Below, piece by piece: positions 23,999 through 32,183 of a stretch of DNA of 64,000 bases. The position numbers and the translations under genes are program-made. Each line of letters begins with the position of its first letter. The first letter of the stretch is position 1. The notes under the pieces are model-generated. The model was not told where the DNA came from. It made no database searches and saw only the letters and a program-made list of their open reading frames with translations. The stretch is from JBGVMW01 sp045125095 (GTDB lineage Bacteria; Bacillota; Clostridia; Lachnospirales; Lachnospiraceae), in contig JBGVMW010000309.1 of NCBI GenBank assembly GCA_045125095.1, positions 12,981-76,980 of the forward strand, given 5' to 3'.

Positions 23999-25244
23999 GA
24001 AATTAAAGATTGCTGATTTGGTGCCAGCTTCCTACAATCCTAGGAAAGCACTAAAGCCCGGTGATGCGGAATATGAGAAAATCAAAAAAAGTATTACGGA
24101 GTTTGGGTATGTGGATCCGGTAATTGTAAATGATGATATGACAGTTATTGGCGGGCACCAGAGATTAACGGTGCTAAAGGATTTAGGATTTGAGGAGATT
24201 GATTGTGTTGTAATATCAATCGATAAAACAAAGGAAAAGGCACTGAATATTGCACTTAACAAAATCACTGGTGAGTGGAATAAAGAGCTTTTAGCGGATT
24301 TGATTAAGGACCTGCAGGAGGCAGACTTTGAGGTGGCCTTTACTGGTTTTGAACCACCGGAAGTTGAGCAGCTTTTCAATAGTGTGCATGATAAGAAAAT
24401 CACAGAGGATGCTTTTGATGTGGATGAGGAGTTGAACAGTCCGGCATTTTCAAAAGTTGGTGATGTGTGGCTTCTTGGTAGACACAGAGTATGTTGCGGA
24501 GATAGCACACTGCCAGAAACTTATGACACCTTAATGGCTGGTGCGAAGGCAAATATGGTTCTTACAGATCCTCCTTACAACGTAAATGTTGAGGAGACAG
24601 CCGGAAAGATTAAAAACGATAACATGGCAGATGAAGATTTTTATAATTTCCTCTTTGCTGCGTTTGTAAATATGGAGCATGCAATGGAACAGGATGCTTC
24701 GATTTATGTTTTTCATGCGGATACGGAAGGGTTGAATTTCAGAAAGGCTTTTGCTGCAGCAGGTTTTTATTTATCAGGCTGTTGCATTTGGAAAAAGAAT
24801 GCATTGGTACTTGGTAGAAGTCCTTACCAGTGGCAGCATGAGCCTTGCCTCTATGGCTGGAAGAAGGGCGGAAAGCATAACTGGTATTCGGATAGAAAGC
24901 AGACTACCATTTGGGAATATGATCGCCCGAAGGCAAGTAAGGACCATCCTACCATGAAGCCGGTAGCACTGATGGCTTATCCAATCCAGAATTCTTGTAT
25001 GAGTAACTGCATTGTACTGGATCCATTTCTTGGTTCCGGTTCGACTTTAATTGCCTGTGAGCAGACGGGCCGCATTTGTTACGGTATAGAATTGGATGAG
25101 AAGTTCATGGATGTAATTGTAAAGCGTTTCATTGAGCAGACCGGTTCAGAGGATAATATTTTCGTTATTCGAGATGGTGTGAAGATACCATATGCCGAGG
25201 TAAAACCTGCCGATGAAAATATCTTAGAAAATACACAGAATTAA
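23988..25244 (+). CDS. ParB-domain/DNA methyltransferase fusion
   Basis: 418 aa; start at 23988 with GAAAGGAG upstream. Residues about 1-95 are a ParB/Srx-like domain (LVPASYNPRKALKPGD, VIGGHQRLTVLKDLG). The rest is a beta-class N4/N6 methyltransferase: MVLTDPPYNVNVEE (catalytic DPPY near 24567) and, near the C-terminus, CIVLDPFLGSGSTLIACEQTGR for SAM binding. Such fusions are common in Firmicutes phages, probably protecting phage DNA from host restriction. Confidence 0.92.
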   Translation: MEFKKLKIADLVPASYNPRKALKPGDAEYEKIKKSITEFGYVDPVIVNDDMTVIGGHQRLTVLKDLGFEEIDCVVISIDKTKEKALNIALNKITGEWNKELLADLIKDLQEADFEVAFTGFEPPEVEQLFNSVHDKKITEDAFDVDEELNSPAFSKVGDVWLLGRHRVCCGDSTLPETYDTLMAGAKANMVLTDPPYNVNVEETAGKIKNDNMADEDFYNFLFAAFVNMEHAMEQDASIYVFHADTEGLNFRKAFAAAGFYLSGCCIWKKNALVLGRSPYQWQHEPCLYGWKKGGKHNWYSDRKQTTIWEYDRPKASKDHPTMKPVALMAYPIQNSCMSNCIVLDPFLGSGSTLIACEQTGRICYGIELDEKFMDVIVKRFIEQTGSEDNIFVIRDGVKIPYAEVKPADENILENTQN

Positions 25245-25245
25245 C

Positions 25246-25305
25246 TTGCTATTTCTGCCGGGTAGAGTGATATATGTACTACCAAAGGAAAAGGAGGAAC
25301 ACAGC
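25246..25305 (+). promoter_or_regulatory. Shared leader motif, copy 1
   Basis: TTTCTG, then AGAGTGATATAT (25264-25275), then CTACCAAA, ending in AAAGGAGG. GGTAG at 25261-25265 pairs with CTACC at 25279-25283. The same arrangement precedes the genes at 27292, 27839 and 49458. Confidence 0.6.
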
Positions 25306-26103
25306 ATGGAAATTATGTGTTTAGTAGCAGACAGAAAAGAGTTAGTAGCCGCCATTGAAAACTTAAGCGGCAAGATGAAGTACCAGGGACCACCTACATT
25401 TGCTTACAAGAATGAGGTGGCAACGGTGCTTAGAGATGGAACCTTGGTAATCGAGGATATGGAAGCAAACAGGGAGTTACTTCTTAGCCTTGCAGACCAG
25501 AAGCTCATTGATGATTCTTGGAATGAGGACAGAGAGGTGCTTAGCATTTCACTTCCTTTGGAGAAGCATACAGCCCAGAGCCTTGTCAACCTGGTATCCA
25601 TTTTCTACACCAAGGCTGCAATCATCAACAAAGCAATCGGTGCACCAAGAGCCTTTGAAATAAACGAGCGCTTCATTGAAGCCATTATGGAGGAACCGCC
25701 AACGGAAGTTAGTGAGTTCCTTTCTTTGTGGGAAGAATGCGGAAGTGACAACATGACAAAGGGCCTTGATTTTTACGAGGGCAAGATAAACTTCACTGGC
25801 TTCCCGGTAACAGAAAACAGCGACTGGGTAAAAACCTACACAGAGCTTGCTGCAGCAATTAACAAGCTGGCCTTGGAATCCAAGTATATCAAAATCAATC
25901 CGGAGCCAATCGAGAATGAGAAGTATTCCTTCCGAGTGTGGTTGATGCGCATTGGCTTTGGTGGAACAGAGCATAAGACTTCCAGAAAGCTCTTGCTGGG
26001 CAACCTAAGCGGCCACACAGCCTTCAGAACCGAAGACCAGAAGGAAGCGCACAAGCAGAAGTATCTGGCAAAGAAAGCGGAAGCTGCAAATGAAGAATCT
26101 TAA
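25306..26103 (+). CDS. Degenerate amidoligase-like paralogue
   Basis: 265 aa, ATG at 25306 behind AAAGGAGG. HTAQSLVNLVSIFYTKAAIINKAIG and KYSFRVWLMRIGFGGTEHK align with FTPQAIVNLVTLVGSKEQLIYRALG and KYLFRCFLLRLGLSGDEFK of the next gene, so the two are paralogues. This copy lacks the GVEIEF start motif and the CGLHIHVDA motif that mark the catalytic amidoligase core, so it is probably inactive as an enzyme and may be a partner subunit. It overlaps the next gene by 14 bp. Confidence 0.65.
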   Translation: MEIMCLVADRKELVAAIENLSGKMKYQGPPTFAYKNEVATVLRDGTLVIEDMEANRELLLSLADQKLIDDSWNEDREVLSISLPLEKHTAQSLVNLVSIFYTKAAIINKAIGAPRAFEINERFIEAIMEEPPTEVSEFLSLWEECGSDNMTKGLDFYEGKINFTGFPVTENSDWVKTYTELAAAINKLALESKYIKINPEPIENEKYSFRVWLMRIGFGGTEHKTSRKLLLGNLSGHTAFRTEDQKEAHKQKYLAKKAEAANEES

Positions 26104-26947
26104 GTATGGAGTTGAGATAGAGTTCCTGGGAATAACCAGAGAAGCTGCTGCAGAGGTTATGGCAGACTTCTTTGGTACCGGGTTCTTTTATGAAGGCGGA
26201 GAACTTAAGGAAAGAGATATCGCAGATAGTAATCAGCGACTTTGGAGAGTGGTACGAGATGCCAGTATCGATGCCTACTCGGATGAGGAGCAATGTGAGC
26301 TGGTTACACCGATTCTTACGTATTCTGATTTGGAGATTTTACAGCAGCTTGTTGCAAAGTTAAAGGCAGCAGGGGCTAGCGTGAATAGAAGTTGTGGTTT
26401 GCATATCCATGTTGATGCAAAGAACTTTACTCCGCAGGCGATTGTGAATCTTGTTACCTTGGTAGGAAGTAAAGAACAGCTTATCTATCGGGCCCTTGGA
26501 ATACCGAAGGGCCGAATGCGATATTGCAAACGAATCAATGATGAACTTGTGGAGAGCATTCTTAAGAAGAAACCAGAAAGCCTGGAGGAGCTTAGGAAAG
26601 AGTGGTATTTGGAATCGCCCTATGAAACGGTAGTAGGAAAATATCACAGCACCAGATATCATGGCTTGAATTTGCATGCAATGTTTACCAAGGGAACGGT
26701 AGAATTTCGATTGTTCAATTCGACGCTTGAGGAGAAGGAAGTAAAAGCCTATATTCAATTCGCCTTAGCTCTTTGCAAGCAGGCGCAGGTTCATAAAAAG
26801 GCAGTTATGAAGAAAACCAACAGTTACAATGACAAGTATTTATTCCGGTGCTTTTTACTAAGGCTTGGACTAAGTGGTGATGAATTTAAGGATTGCCGCC
26901 AGGTTCTTCTTAGCAAGCTAACCGGTGATAGTGCATGGAAAGGATGA
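26090..26947 (+). CDS. Putative amidoligase (COOH-NH2 ligase family)
   Basis: 285 aa. LKYGVEIEFLGITREAA at the start, WRVVRDASIDAYSDEEQCELVTPIL, then RSCGLHIHVDAKNFTPQ and YHGLNLHAMFTKGTVEFRLFN are the hallmark stretches of the phage/bacterial putative amidoligase family (glutamine synthetase/GCS-like fold), predicted to form amide bonds on peptides or cell wall compounds. Substrate unknown. Coupled to a degenerate paralogue upstream and followed five bases later by a DUF4314 gene. Confidence 0.85.
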   Translation: MKNLKYGVEIEFLGITREAAAEVMADFFGTGFFYEGGELKERDIADSNQRLWRVVRDASIDAYSDEEQCELVTPILTYSDLEILQQLVAKLKAAGASVNRSCGLHIHVDAKNFTPQAIVNLVTLVGSKEQLIYRALGIPKGRMRYCKRINDELVESILKKKPESLEELRKEWYLESPYETVVGKYHSTRYHGLNLHAMFTKGTVEFRLFNSTLEEKEVKAYIQFALALCKQAQVHKKAVMKKTNSYNDKYLFRCFLLRLGLSGDEFKDCRQVLLSKLTGDSAWKG

Positions 26948-26951
26948 GATT

Positions 26952-27179
26952 ATGTTTGGAGCACCAAAGAATGTAGTTGATAGATTAAAAGCAGAATATC
27001 CTGCAGGTACCAGAGTAGAGCTTATTCGAATGGAGGATGAGTATAGTAGATTAAGGCCGGGTGACAAGGGAACTGTTACTGGCGTAGATGATATTGGAAC
27101 GATTCATGTTTCATGGGATTGTGGTTCCTCACTTGGAGTTGCTTATGGAGAGGATTTGTGTAAGAAGATTTCAGAATAA
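26952..27179 (+). CDS. DUF4314 protein
   Basis: 75 aa; start at 26952 with AAAGGATGAG upstream. YPAGTRVELIRMEDEYSRLRPGDKGTVTGVDDIGTIHVSWDCGSSLGV matches DUF4314, a small beta-barrel domain frequent beside phage amidoligase genes. The conserved pairing suggests a shared pathway, but function is unknown. Confidence 0.85.
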   Translation: MFGAPKNVVDRLKAEYPAGTRVELIRMEDEYSRLRPGDKGTVTGVDDIGTIHVSWDCGSSLGVAYGEDLCKKISE

Positions 27180-27229
27180 ACTGCACAAAAGCAGGTACCT
27201 ATATTTGTTTAATATATGATCCGAATTAA

Positions 27230-27290
27230 CTGGATATATATGTACTTTAGAGCGAATATGTACCTACCAAAAGAAAAGGAGGCACATAGC
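27230..27290 (+). promoter_or_regulatory. Shared leader motif, copy 2
   Basis: AGAGCGAATATGTAC (27249-27263), then CTACCAAAAG and AAAGGAGG. GTAC occurs on both sides (27242 and 27260). It resembles copies at 25264, 27785 and 49415. Confidence 0.55.
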
Positions 27291-27291
27291 C

Positions 27292-27669
27292 ATGATGAAA
27301 AGAATTGAAGTTTTAGACAAAGCCGCAGAGGTAGGAACAAAATATTGCGACATTAAGGTTAATCCTACCTTCGGAGCAGCATACTTTTATAGCCAGGATG
27401 CAGGAAACGACCTTATTAATTTTAGCGAGGTCATTTGGGACCACGATATTGATGAGATTTTGGAAGACTGCAGAAGGTTTGGAATTACCGAATTTACCAT
27501 TTCGAGCACCTTTTCAAGCCTGATTGTTACAATTGCAGAGCTTGAAAAGAGGGGCTGCAAGCTGGAAGGCTTGGTTGAGATCAATAGCCGCTACGATGAT
27601 TGGAAGTCTTGCTTTGAAGGAGAAACAAGGAAAGAAAGAATTCCAGCATTTAAGATTAGCCTTTCATAA
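27292..27669 (+). CDS. Small hypothetical phage protein
   Basis: 125 aa, AAAGGAGG ribosome site. MMKRIEVLDKAAEVGTKYCDIKVNP, then NFSEVIWDHDIDEILEDCRRFGITEFTISSTFSSLIVTIAELEKRGCKLEGLVEIN is a compact alpha/beta protein of the kind that accompanies DUF4314 and amidoligase genes in Clostridia elements. I do not know its function. It carries its own shared leader motif and is followed by a terminator, so it may be a separately regulated unit. Confidence 0.65.
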   Translation: MMKRIEVLDKAAEVGTKYCDIKVNPTFGAAYFYSQDAGNDLINFSEVIWDHDIDEILEDCRRFGITEFTISSTFSSLIVTIAELEKRGCKLEGLVEINSRYDDWKSCFEGETRKERIPAFKISLS

Positions 27670-27685
27670 AAGGCAAAAGCCAGAG

Positions 27686-27703
27686 AGCCCAGAGGGGCTT
27701 TTT
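27686..27703 (+). terminator. Intrinsic terminator
   Basis: AGCCC (27686-27690), loop AGAG, GGGCT (27695-27699) and a T-run. An alternative longer pairing AAAAGCC/GGCTTTTT is also possible. Confidence 0.75.
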
Positions 27704-27773
27704 GGTTGTTGTAATGTACACAATAAATTGCACACATATTTGTCAGTATAATAGTGCAGATATGAGTTGATAA

Positions 27774-27838
27774 TAGTGCCGAGTAGAGCGAATATGTACC
27801 TACCGAAAGGGAAAACAAAGAAAACGGAGGATACAAAA
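27774..27838 (+). promoter_or_regulatory. Shared leader motif, copy 3
   Basis: AGAGCGAATATGTAC (27785-27799), CTACCGAAAG, then a more distant ACGGAGG ribosome site. GTAG at 27783-27786 can pair with CTAC at 27800-27803. Confidence 0.55.
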
Positions 27839-28093
27839 ATGAGTAGATTATGGCACGAAGGAACAATTGGAATTCCACAGAAGGATGGCAGCAGCAAGAT
27901 AGCACATTATTGGGTTAAGGCCTACGATGAAGGAAGCGCCTACGGAATCAACGAAGGTAAGATTTCAAAGCTGCAAATCACAATCGACGGAGAGATGGTT
28001 GCAAGCTACGACAGAGGCTGGAATATTGAGCCAGCAGAAGACGATGAAGCAACACAAATTGCTTACTGCATTTTATTAAACGAATACAACTAA
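27839..28093 (+). CDS. Small hypothetical phage protein
   Basis: 84 aa, ACGGAGG upstream. SRLWHEGTIGIPQKDGSSKIAHYWVKAYDEGSAYGI then GKISKLQITIDGEMVASYDRGW and an acidic C-terminal helix. Looks like a small beta-rich domain; frequently found beside the 125-aa neighbour type in Clostridia mobile elements. No function known to me. Confidence 0.65.
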   Translation: MSRLWHEGTIGIPQKDGSSKIAHYWVKAYDEGSAYGINEGKISKLQITIDGEMVASYDRGWNIEPAEDDEATQIAYCILLNEYN

Positions 28094-28155
28094 ACTTGGA
28101 AAAGAAAATTCCAGGGAGGCGGGCCATGAGGCCTGTTTCTCGTTACAGATACATA

Positions 28156-28178
28156 AGGACCGAGAGGTTCTTTTTTTA
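28156..28178 (+). terminator. Terminator before packaging genes
   Basis: AGGACC (28156-28161), loop GAGA, GGTTCT (28166-28171), then a T-run. A second hairpin GGCC-ATGA-GGCC lies at about 28129. Late transcription must pass it to reach the terminase genes. Confidence 0.75.
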
Positions 28179-28201
28179 ATGCTTTGAAAGGAGAGATTGA
28201 T

Positions 28202-28681
28202 ATGGCTACAAGAGGAAGAAAACCGAAACCAACTGCGGTGAAGGTTCTGGAGGGAAATCCAGGAAAGAGACCACTTAATATGTTTGAGCCTACGCCAGAA
28301 AAAGTCGCACCAGAGTGCCCTGACTGGCTAAATGAGGAAGCAAAAGCCGAGTGGGATAGATTAGTAGACAAGATGGTAGAGCTTGGTACCTTGACTGAGA
28401 TGGATATGGCAGCTTTTGCCGGCTATTGTCAGTCCTATGCCAGATGGAAGGAAGCTGAAGAATTCATCGAGAAGCATGGTACTATCGTGAAAACTCCGAG
28501 TGGATATTGGCAGCAGGTTCCACAGGTATCTATTGCACAGACAAACCTTAAGGTCATGCTTAAGTTTTGTAGTGAGTTTGGTCTGACACCATCATCACGA
28601 AGCAGAATGATTGCTGGAAACATTAGTCAGGATGCAGCGGTGGATGAGATGGAGTTTTTGCTTTTAGAGGGTAATGATTAA
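28202..28681 (+). CDS. terS: Terminase small subunit, P27 family
   Basis: 159 aa; start at 28202 with GAAAGGAGAG upstream. RGRKPKPTAVKVLEGNPGKRPLN is the signature N-terminus of P27-type small terminases, followed by ECPDWLNEEAKAEWDRLV and TEMDMAAFAGYCQSYARWKEAE. It recognises phage DNA for packaging with the large subunit. Its stop overlaps the large-subunit start by one base. Confidence 0.93.
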   Translation: MATRGRKPKPTAVKVLEGNPGKRPLNMFEPTPEKVAPECPDWLNEEAKAEWDRLVDKMVELGTLTEMDMAAFAGYCQSYARWKEAEEFIEKHGTIVKTPSGYWQQVPQVSIAQTNLKVMLKFCSEFGLTPSSRSRMIAGNISQDAAVDEMEFLLLEGND

Positions 28682-30303
28682 TGGCTGAAACAAGGCCAAA
28701 GAGTTATCCGAAGTTAAAGAACTATCAGCCGACAAGATTTATGCTGCCGACATCTCATTATGATGAGAAGAAGGCTGATAGGGCTGTTAAGTTTATAGAG
28801 AATTTGAAACACACAAAAGGCAAGTGGGCCGGAAAACGCTTCTGGTTATTACCTTGGCAGGAACAGATTATACGAGATGTTTTTGGTATTGTGGATGACA
28901 ATGGAAACAGGCAGTTTCGTACCGCCTTTGTTGAGATTGGAAAGAAGAATGGAAAGTCTGAGCTTGCAGCAGCAGTTGCCTTGTATCTTTTGTATGCAGA
29001 CAACGAACCTAGTGCTGAAGTGTATGGCGCTGCAGCCGATAGAGGCCAGGCCAGTATTGTTTTTGATGTTGCAAATCAAATGGTAAAAATGACACCGGCA
29101 CTTATGAAGCGTAGCAAAATCATGGGTGCAACAAAACGTATCGTCAACTATGATAACGCAGGATTTTACCAAGTCCTCTCTGCCGAGGTTGGAACCAAGC
29201 ATGGTCTTAATGTATCGGGCTTGGTGTTGGATGAAGTGCATGCCCAGCCGAATAGACGTTTATATGATGTTCTTACCAAAGGCTCCGGTGATGCCAGAGA
29301 GCAGCCACTGTTCTTCCTTATTACAACAGCGGGAACCGAAAAGGAAAGCATCTGCTATGAGCTTCATATGAAGGCCACAGATATTCTTGCTGGAAGGAAA
29401 GTGGATCCTACGTTTTATCCAGTGGTGTTTGGTCTTACTGATGATGACGATTGGCATGACGAGAAGAATTGGTACAAAGCAAATCCTTCTCTGGGGCAGA
29501 CGATTCAGATTGAAAGAGTAAGGGATGCTTACAAGGAGGCGCTTCAAAATCCCGCAGAGGAGAACGTGTTCAAGCAGCTACGACTTAACATGTGGGTTTC
29601 AAGTTTGACAAGATTTATTCCTGAGCAGATATATGATTTAGGAAATGAACCGGTTGATATGGACTCTTTACTTGGTAGAGAGTGCTATGGTGGTCTGGAC
29701 CTTTCCAGCACTGGTGATATTACTGCATTAGTCCTTGTGTTTCCTCCGAGGAATGAGAATGAAAAATATATTTTATTACCGTTCTTTTGGGTACCGGAAG
29801 ATACCATTCCAATAAGGGTGAAACGTGCCAGTGTTCCGTATGATGTTTGGCATCAACAGGGATATCTTATGGCGACAGAAGGAAATGTAGTAAATTATGA
29901 CTTTATTGAAAAGTTCATAGAGAACCTTGGAACCAAGTATCACATTCTGGAAATCGCAGTGGATAGATGGAATGCGACAATGCTTACCCAGCATCTTATG
30001 GATGATGGCTTTACAATGGTTCCTTTTGGACAGGGATATAAAGATATGTCACCAGCTACTAAGGAATTTAGTAAGCTACTTTTTGAAGGGAAGATTATTC
30101 ATGGTGGTAATCCAGTCCTTAGATGGATGAGTGGAAACGTTGTAGTAGAAACTGATGCTGCCGAGAACATCAAAGTAACAAAAGCAAAGTCACCGGAGAA
30201 GATTGATGGTATTGTTGCGGCTATTATGGCTCTCGATAGAGCTGTTAGAAATCAAGGTAATCAAGGAAGCGTTTATGATGAACGCGGAATAATATTAATA
30301 TAG
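28681..30303 (+). CDS. terL: Terminase large subunit
   Basis: 540 aa, Terminase_1 type. FRTAFVEIGKKNGKSELAAAVALY holds the Walker A-like ATPase motif (near 28927), VLDEVHA is Walker B (near 29224), TTAGTEKES the coupling motif. The C-terminal nuclease starts at GGLDLSSTGDITALVLVF (near 29690) with further acidic residues at DRWN and KIDGIVAAIMALDRA. It cuts and pumps phage DNA into the prohead. Confidence 0.95.
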   Translation: MAETRPKSYPKLKNYQPTRFMLPTSHYDEKKADRAVKFIENLKHTKGKWAGKRFWLLPWQEQIIRDVFGIVDDNGNRQFRTAFVEIGKKNGKSELAAAVALYLLYADNEPSAEVYGAAADRGQASIVFDVANQMVKMTPALMKRSKIMGATKRIVNYDNAGFYQVLSAEVGTKHGLNVSGLVLDEVHAQPNRRLYDVLTKGSGDAREQPLFFLITTAGTEKESICYELHMKATDILAGRKVDPTFYPVVFGLTDDDDWHDEKNWYKANPSLGQTIQIERVRDAYKEALQNPAEENVFKQLRLNMWVSSLTRFIPEQIYDLGNEPVDMDSLLGRECYGGLDLSSTGDITALVLVFPPRNENEKYILLPFFWVPEDTIPIRVKRASVPYDVWHQQGYLMATEGNVVNYDFIEKFIENLGTKYHILEIAVDRWNATMLTQHLMDDGFTMVPFGQGYKDMSPATKEFSKLLFEGKIIHGGNPVLRWMSGNVVVETDAAENIKVTKAKSPEKIDGIVAAIMALDRAVRNQGNQGSVYDERGIILI

Positions 30304-30394
30304 ACGGTGAAGGGGGGGTAAATTGACGAATAAAGTTGAAAAAGGGCATAATTTTTGGTACGATAAAATCAAATTGATTATAGGAGGAGATATT

Positions 30395-32119
30395 GTGGAT
30401 CCAATAACAAAGAAGTTTTTGGGAGAGTTTTGTAAATCCTTTGAAATAGATGATAGTAAGCCAGATATTGCCTTTGAACACTTTAGTAATTATTGTTGCC
30501 TTAATAAGGAAAATGGTGTTGTTGATATTAGACTTGATGAAATATCAACTGGTAAAAACGCACAGGGAATAGACGGAATAGGCATAATAGTAAATCACAA
30601 ATTGGTAACATCAATTTCTGAAATAGAGTTTCAAATTGAAAACACGAGGACTTTAGATGTAAGTTTTGTTTTTGTGCAATCAAAAACGTCTTCTTCATTT
30701 GATAATACATTGATGTTAAATTTTTTTGAATTTACGAAGGCTTTTTTTGGAGACGATGCTTCAGAATTCACTACACCAGAGATTCAAAATTTCTATGAAA
30801 TGAAGGAGTTTATATATGATAACGCTGAATACATGACAGAAAGTAATCCTAAGCTGTCAATGTACTATGTAACTACAGGCAAATGGGTAGATGATAGAAC
30901 ACTTGTAAAGGTCAAAGATAGGAATATTAAGGAATTGCAGAACTTAAATATATTTTCTGATATAAAATTCGTACCTTGTGGGGCTTCAGAAATACAAGCA
31001 ATGTATAGAGGAACCAAAAATATTCTGACAGCTAAGTTCAAATTCGAAAAAAACATAGTAATGTTTGGGGATGAAGATAGCGATAGTATCGGATATAGCG
31101 GGGTAATTCCGTTTAGAGAGTATCGAAAAATAATAATAGGTGACGGTGATTCGTTAAAGCCAGTTTTTGATGATAATATAAGAGATTTTTTAGGTAACAG
31201 AAATCCAGTAAACAAGGCAATTATGACTACGCTTCAGGAAATGGATATTAATTCATTTTGCATGTTAAATAATGGAATCACGATTATAGCAGATAAAGTT
31301 CAAATAACAGGAACTACGGCTGTTCTTACTGATTATCAAATCGTTAACGGGTGCCAAACTAGTCATGTTTTATATGAAAACAGAGGGCTCGATGGAATTG
31401 ATGATTTACTAATTCCTATTAAAGTGATTGGAACTAATGATGATGCAACGCGAAATAGTATAACAAAAGCAACAAACAGTCAAACATCAATTAAACCTGA
31501 ACAATTAGAAGCTCTGTCTGATTTTCAGAAAGATCTTGAAACCTATTACAGTACTTTTGAAGGAGAAAAACGACTATATTATGAAAGAAGAACAGGACAA
31601 TATAGATTGGAATCAATTCCCAAAACCAGGATTGTTAATATACCACAGCAGATAAAGTCAGTTACTGCGATGTTTTTAAATAATCCTCATGGTGTTTCTG
31701 GCAATTATGGAACTATTGTTAAGGCAGTTGGAAATAAGATTTTTAATGCCAATGATCAGAAAATCTTATATTACACGAGCTCATTAGCTCAATATAAGAT
31801 AGAAAGGCTTATCTCAGATGGTATCATTGATAAAAAGTACAATAAATCAAGATATCATGCAATGATGTTATTTAGAATATATGTTTCCGGGAAAAAAGTT
31901 CCTAGATTTAATGAAAATAAGATGGAGACATATTGTCAGAAGATGATTGATATTCTCATGGATGAAGAAAAGTGTAAAACTATATTTTCAAAAATAATTG
32001 AGTATATTGTTTTGCAATCAGAAATTGATTTTGATGATAGAAAGACATTTGAAAGAAAAGAAACGACAGAATTTTTATTAGGAAAGACAACAGAGTTAAA
32101 AAGGTATATAAATCAATAA
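30395..32119 (+). CDS. AIPR-family abortive infection protein, cargo in head operon
   Basis: 574 aa from a GTG at 30395 with GGAGGA seven bases upstream; an alternative TTG start at 30323 would add 24 residues. AQGIDGIGIIVN, the helical middle, then FCMLNNGITIIADKV and DYQIVNGCQTSHVLYEN are typical of AIPR (abortive infection phage resistance). It interrupts the usual terminase-portal order, is AT-richer than its neighbours and is followed by its own terminator. Probably a prophage-carried defence gene against other phages; mechanism unknown. Confidence 0.82.
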   Translation: MDPITKKFLGEFCKSFEIDDSKPDIAFEHFSNYCCLNKENGVVDIRLDEISTGKNAQGIDGIGIIVNHKLVTSISEIEFQIENTRTLDVSFVFVQSKTSSSFDNTLMLNFFEFTKAFFGDDASEFTTPEIQNFYEMKEFIYDNAEYMTESNPKLSMYYVTTGKWVDDRTLVKVKDRNIKELQNLNIFSDIKFVPCGASEIQAMYRGTKNILTAKFKFEKNIVMFGDEDSDSIGYSGVIPFREYRKIIIGDGDSLKPVFDDNIRDFLGNRNPVNKAIMTTLQEMDINSFCMLNNGITIIADKVQITGTTAVLTDYQIVNGCQTSHVLYENRGLDGIDDLLIPIKVIGTNDDATRNSITKATNSQTSIKPEQLEALSDFQKDLETYYSTFEGEKRLYYERRTGQYRLESIPKTRIVNIPQQIKSVTAMFLNNPHGVSGNYGTIVKAVGNKIFNANDQKILYYTSSLAQYKIERLISDGIIDKKYNKSRYHAMMLFRIYVSGKKVPRFNENKMETYCQKMIDILMDEEKCKTIFSKIIEYIVLQSEIDFDDRKTFERKETTEFLLGKTTELKRYINQ

Positions 32120-32123
32120 ATTG

Positions 32124-32159
32124 AAAGCACCTTAGAGTCAATCTATAGGTGCTTTTTTC
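32124..32159 (+). terminator. Terminator after AIPR-like gene
   Basis: AAAGCACCT (32124-32132) pairs perfectly with AGGTGCTTT (32147-32155), followed by more T. The downstream arm and following bases are shared with the junction at 39283-39315. Confidence 0.85.
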
Positions 32160-32183
32160 ATGCTTATATTTAGGAGGTGTCAT

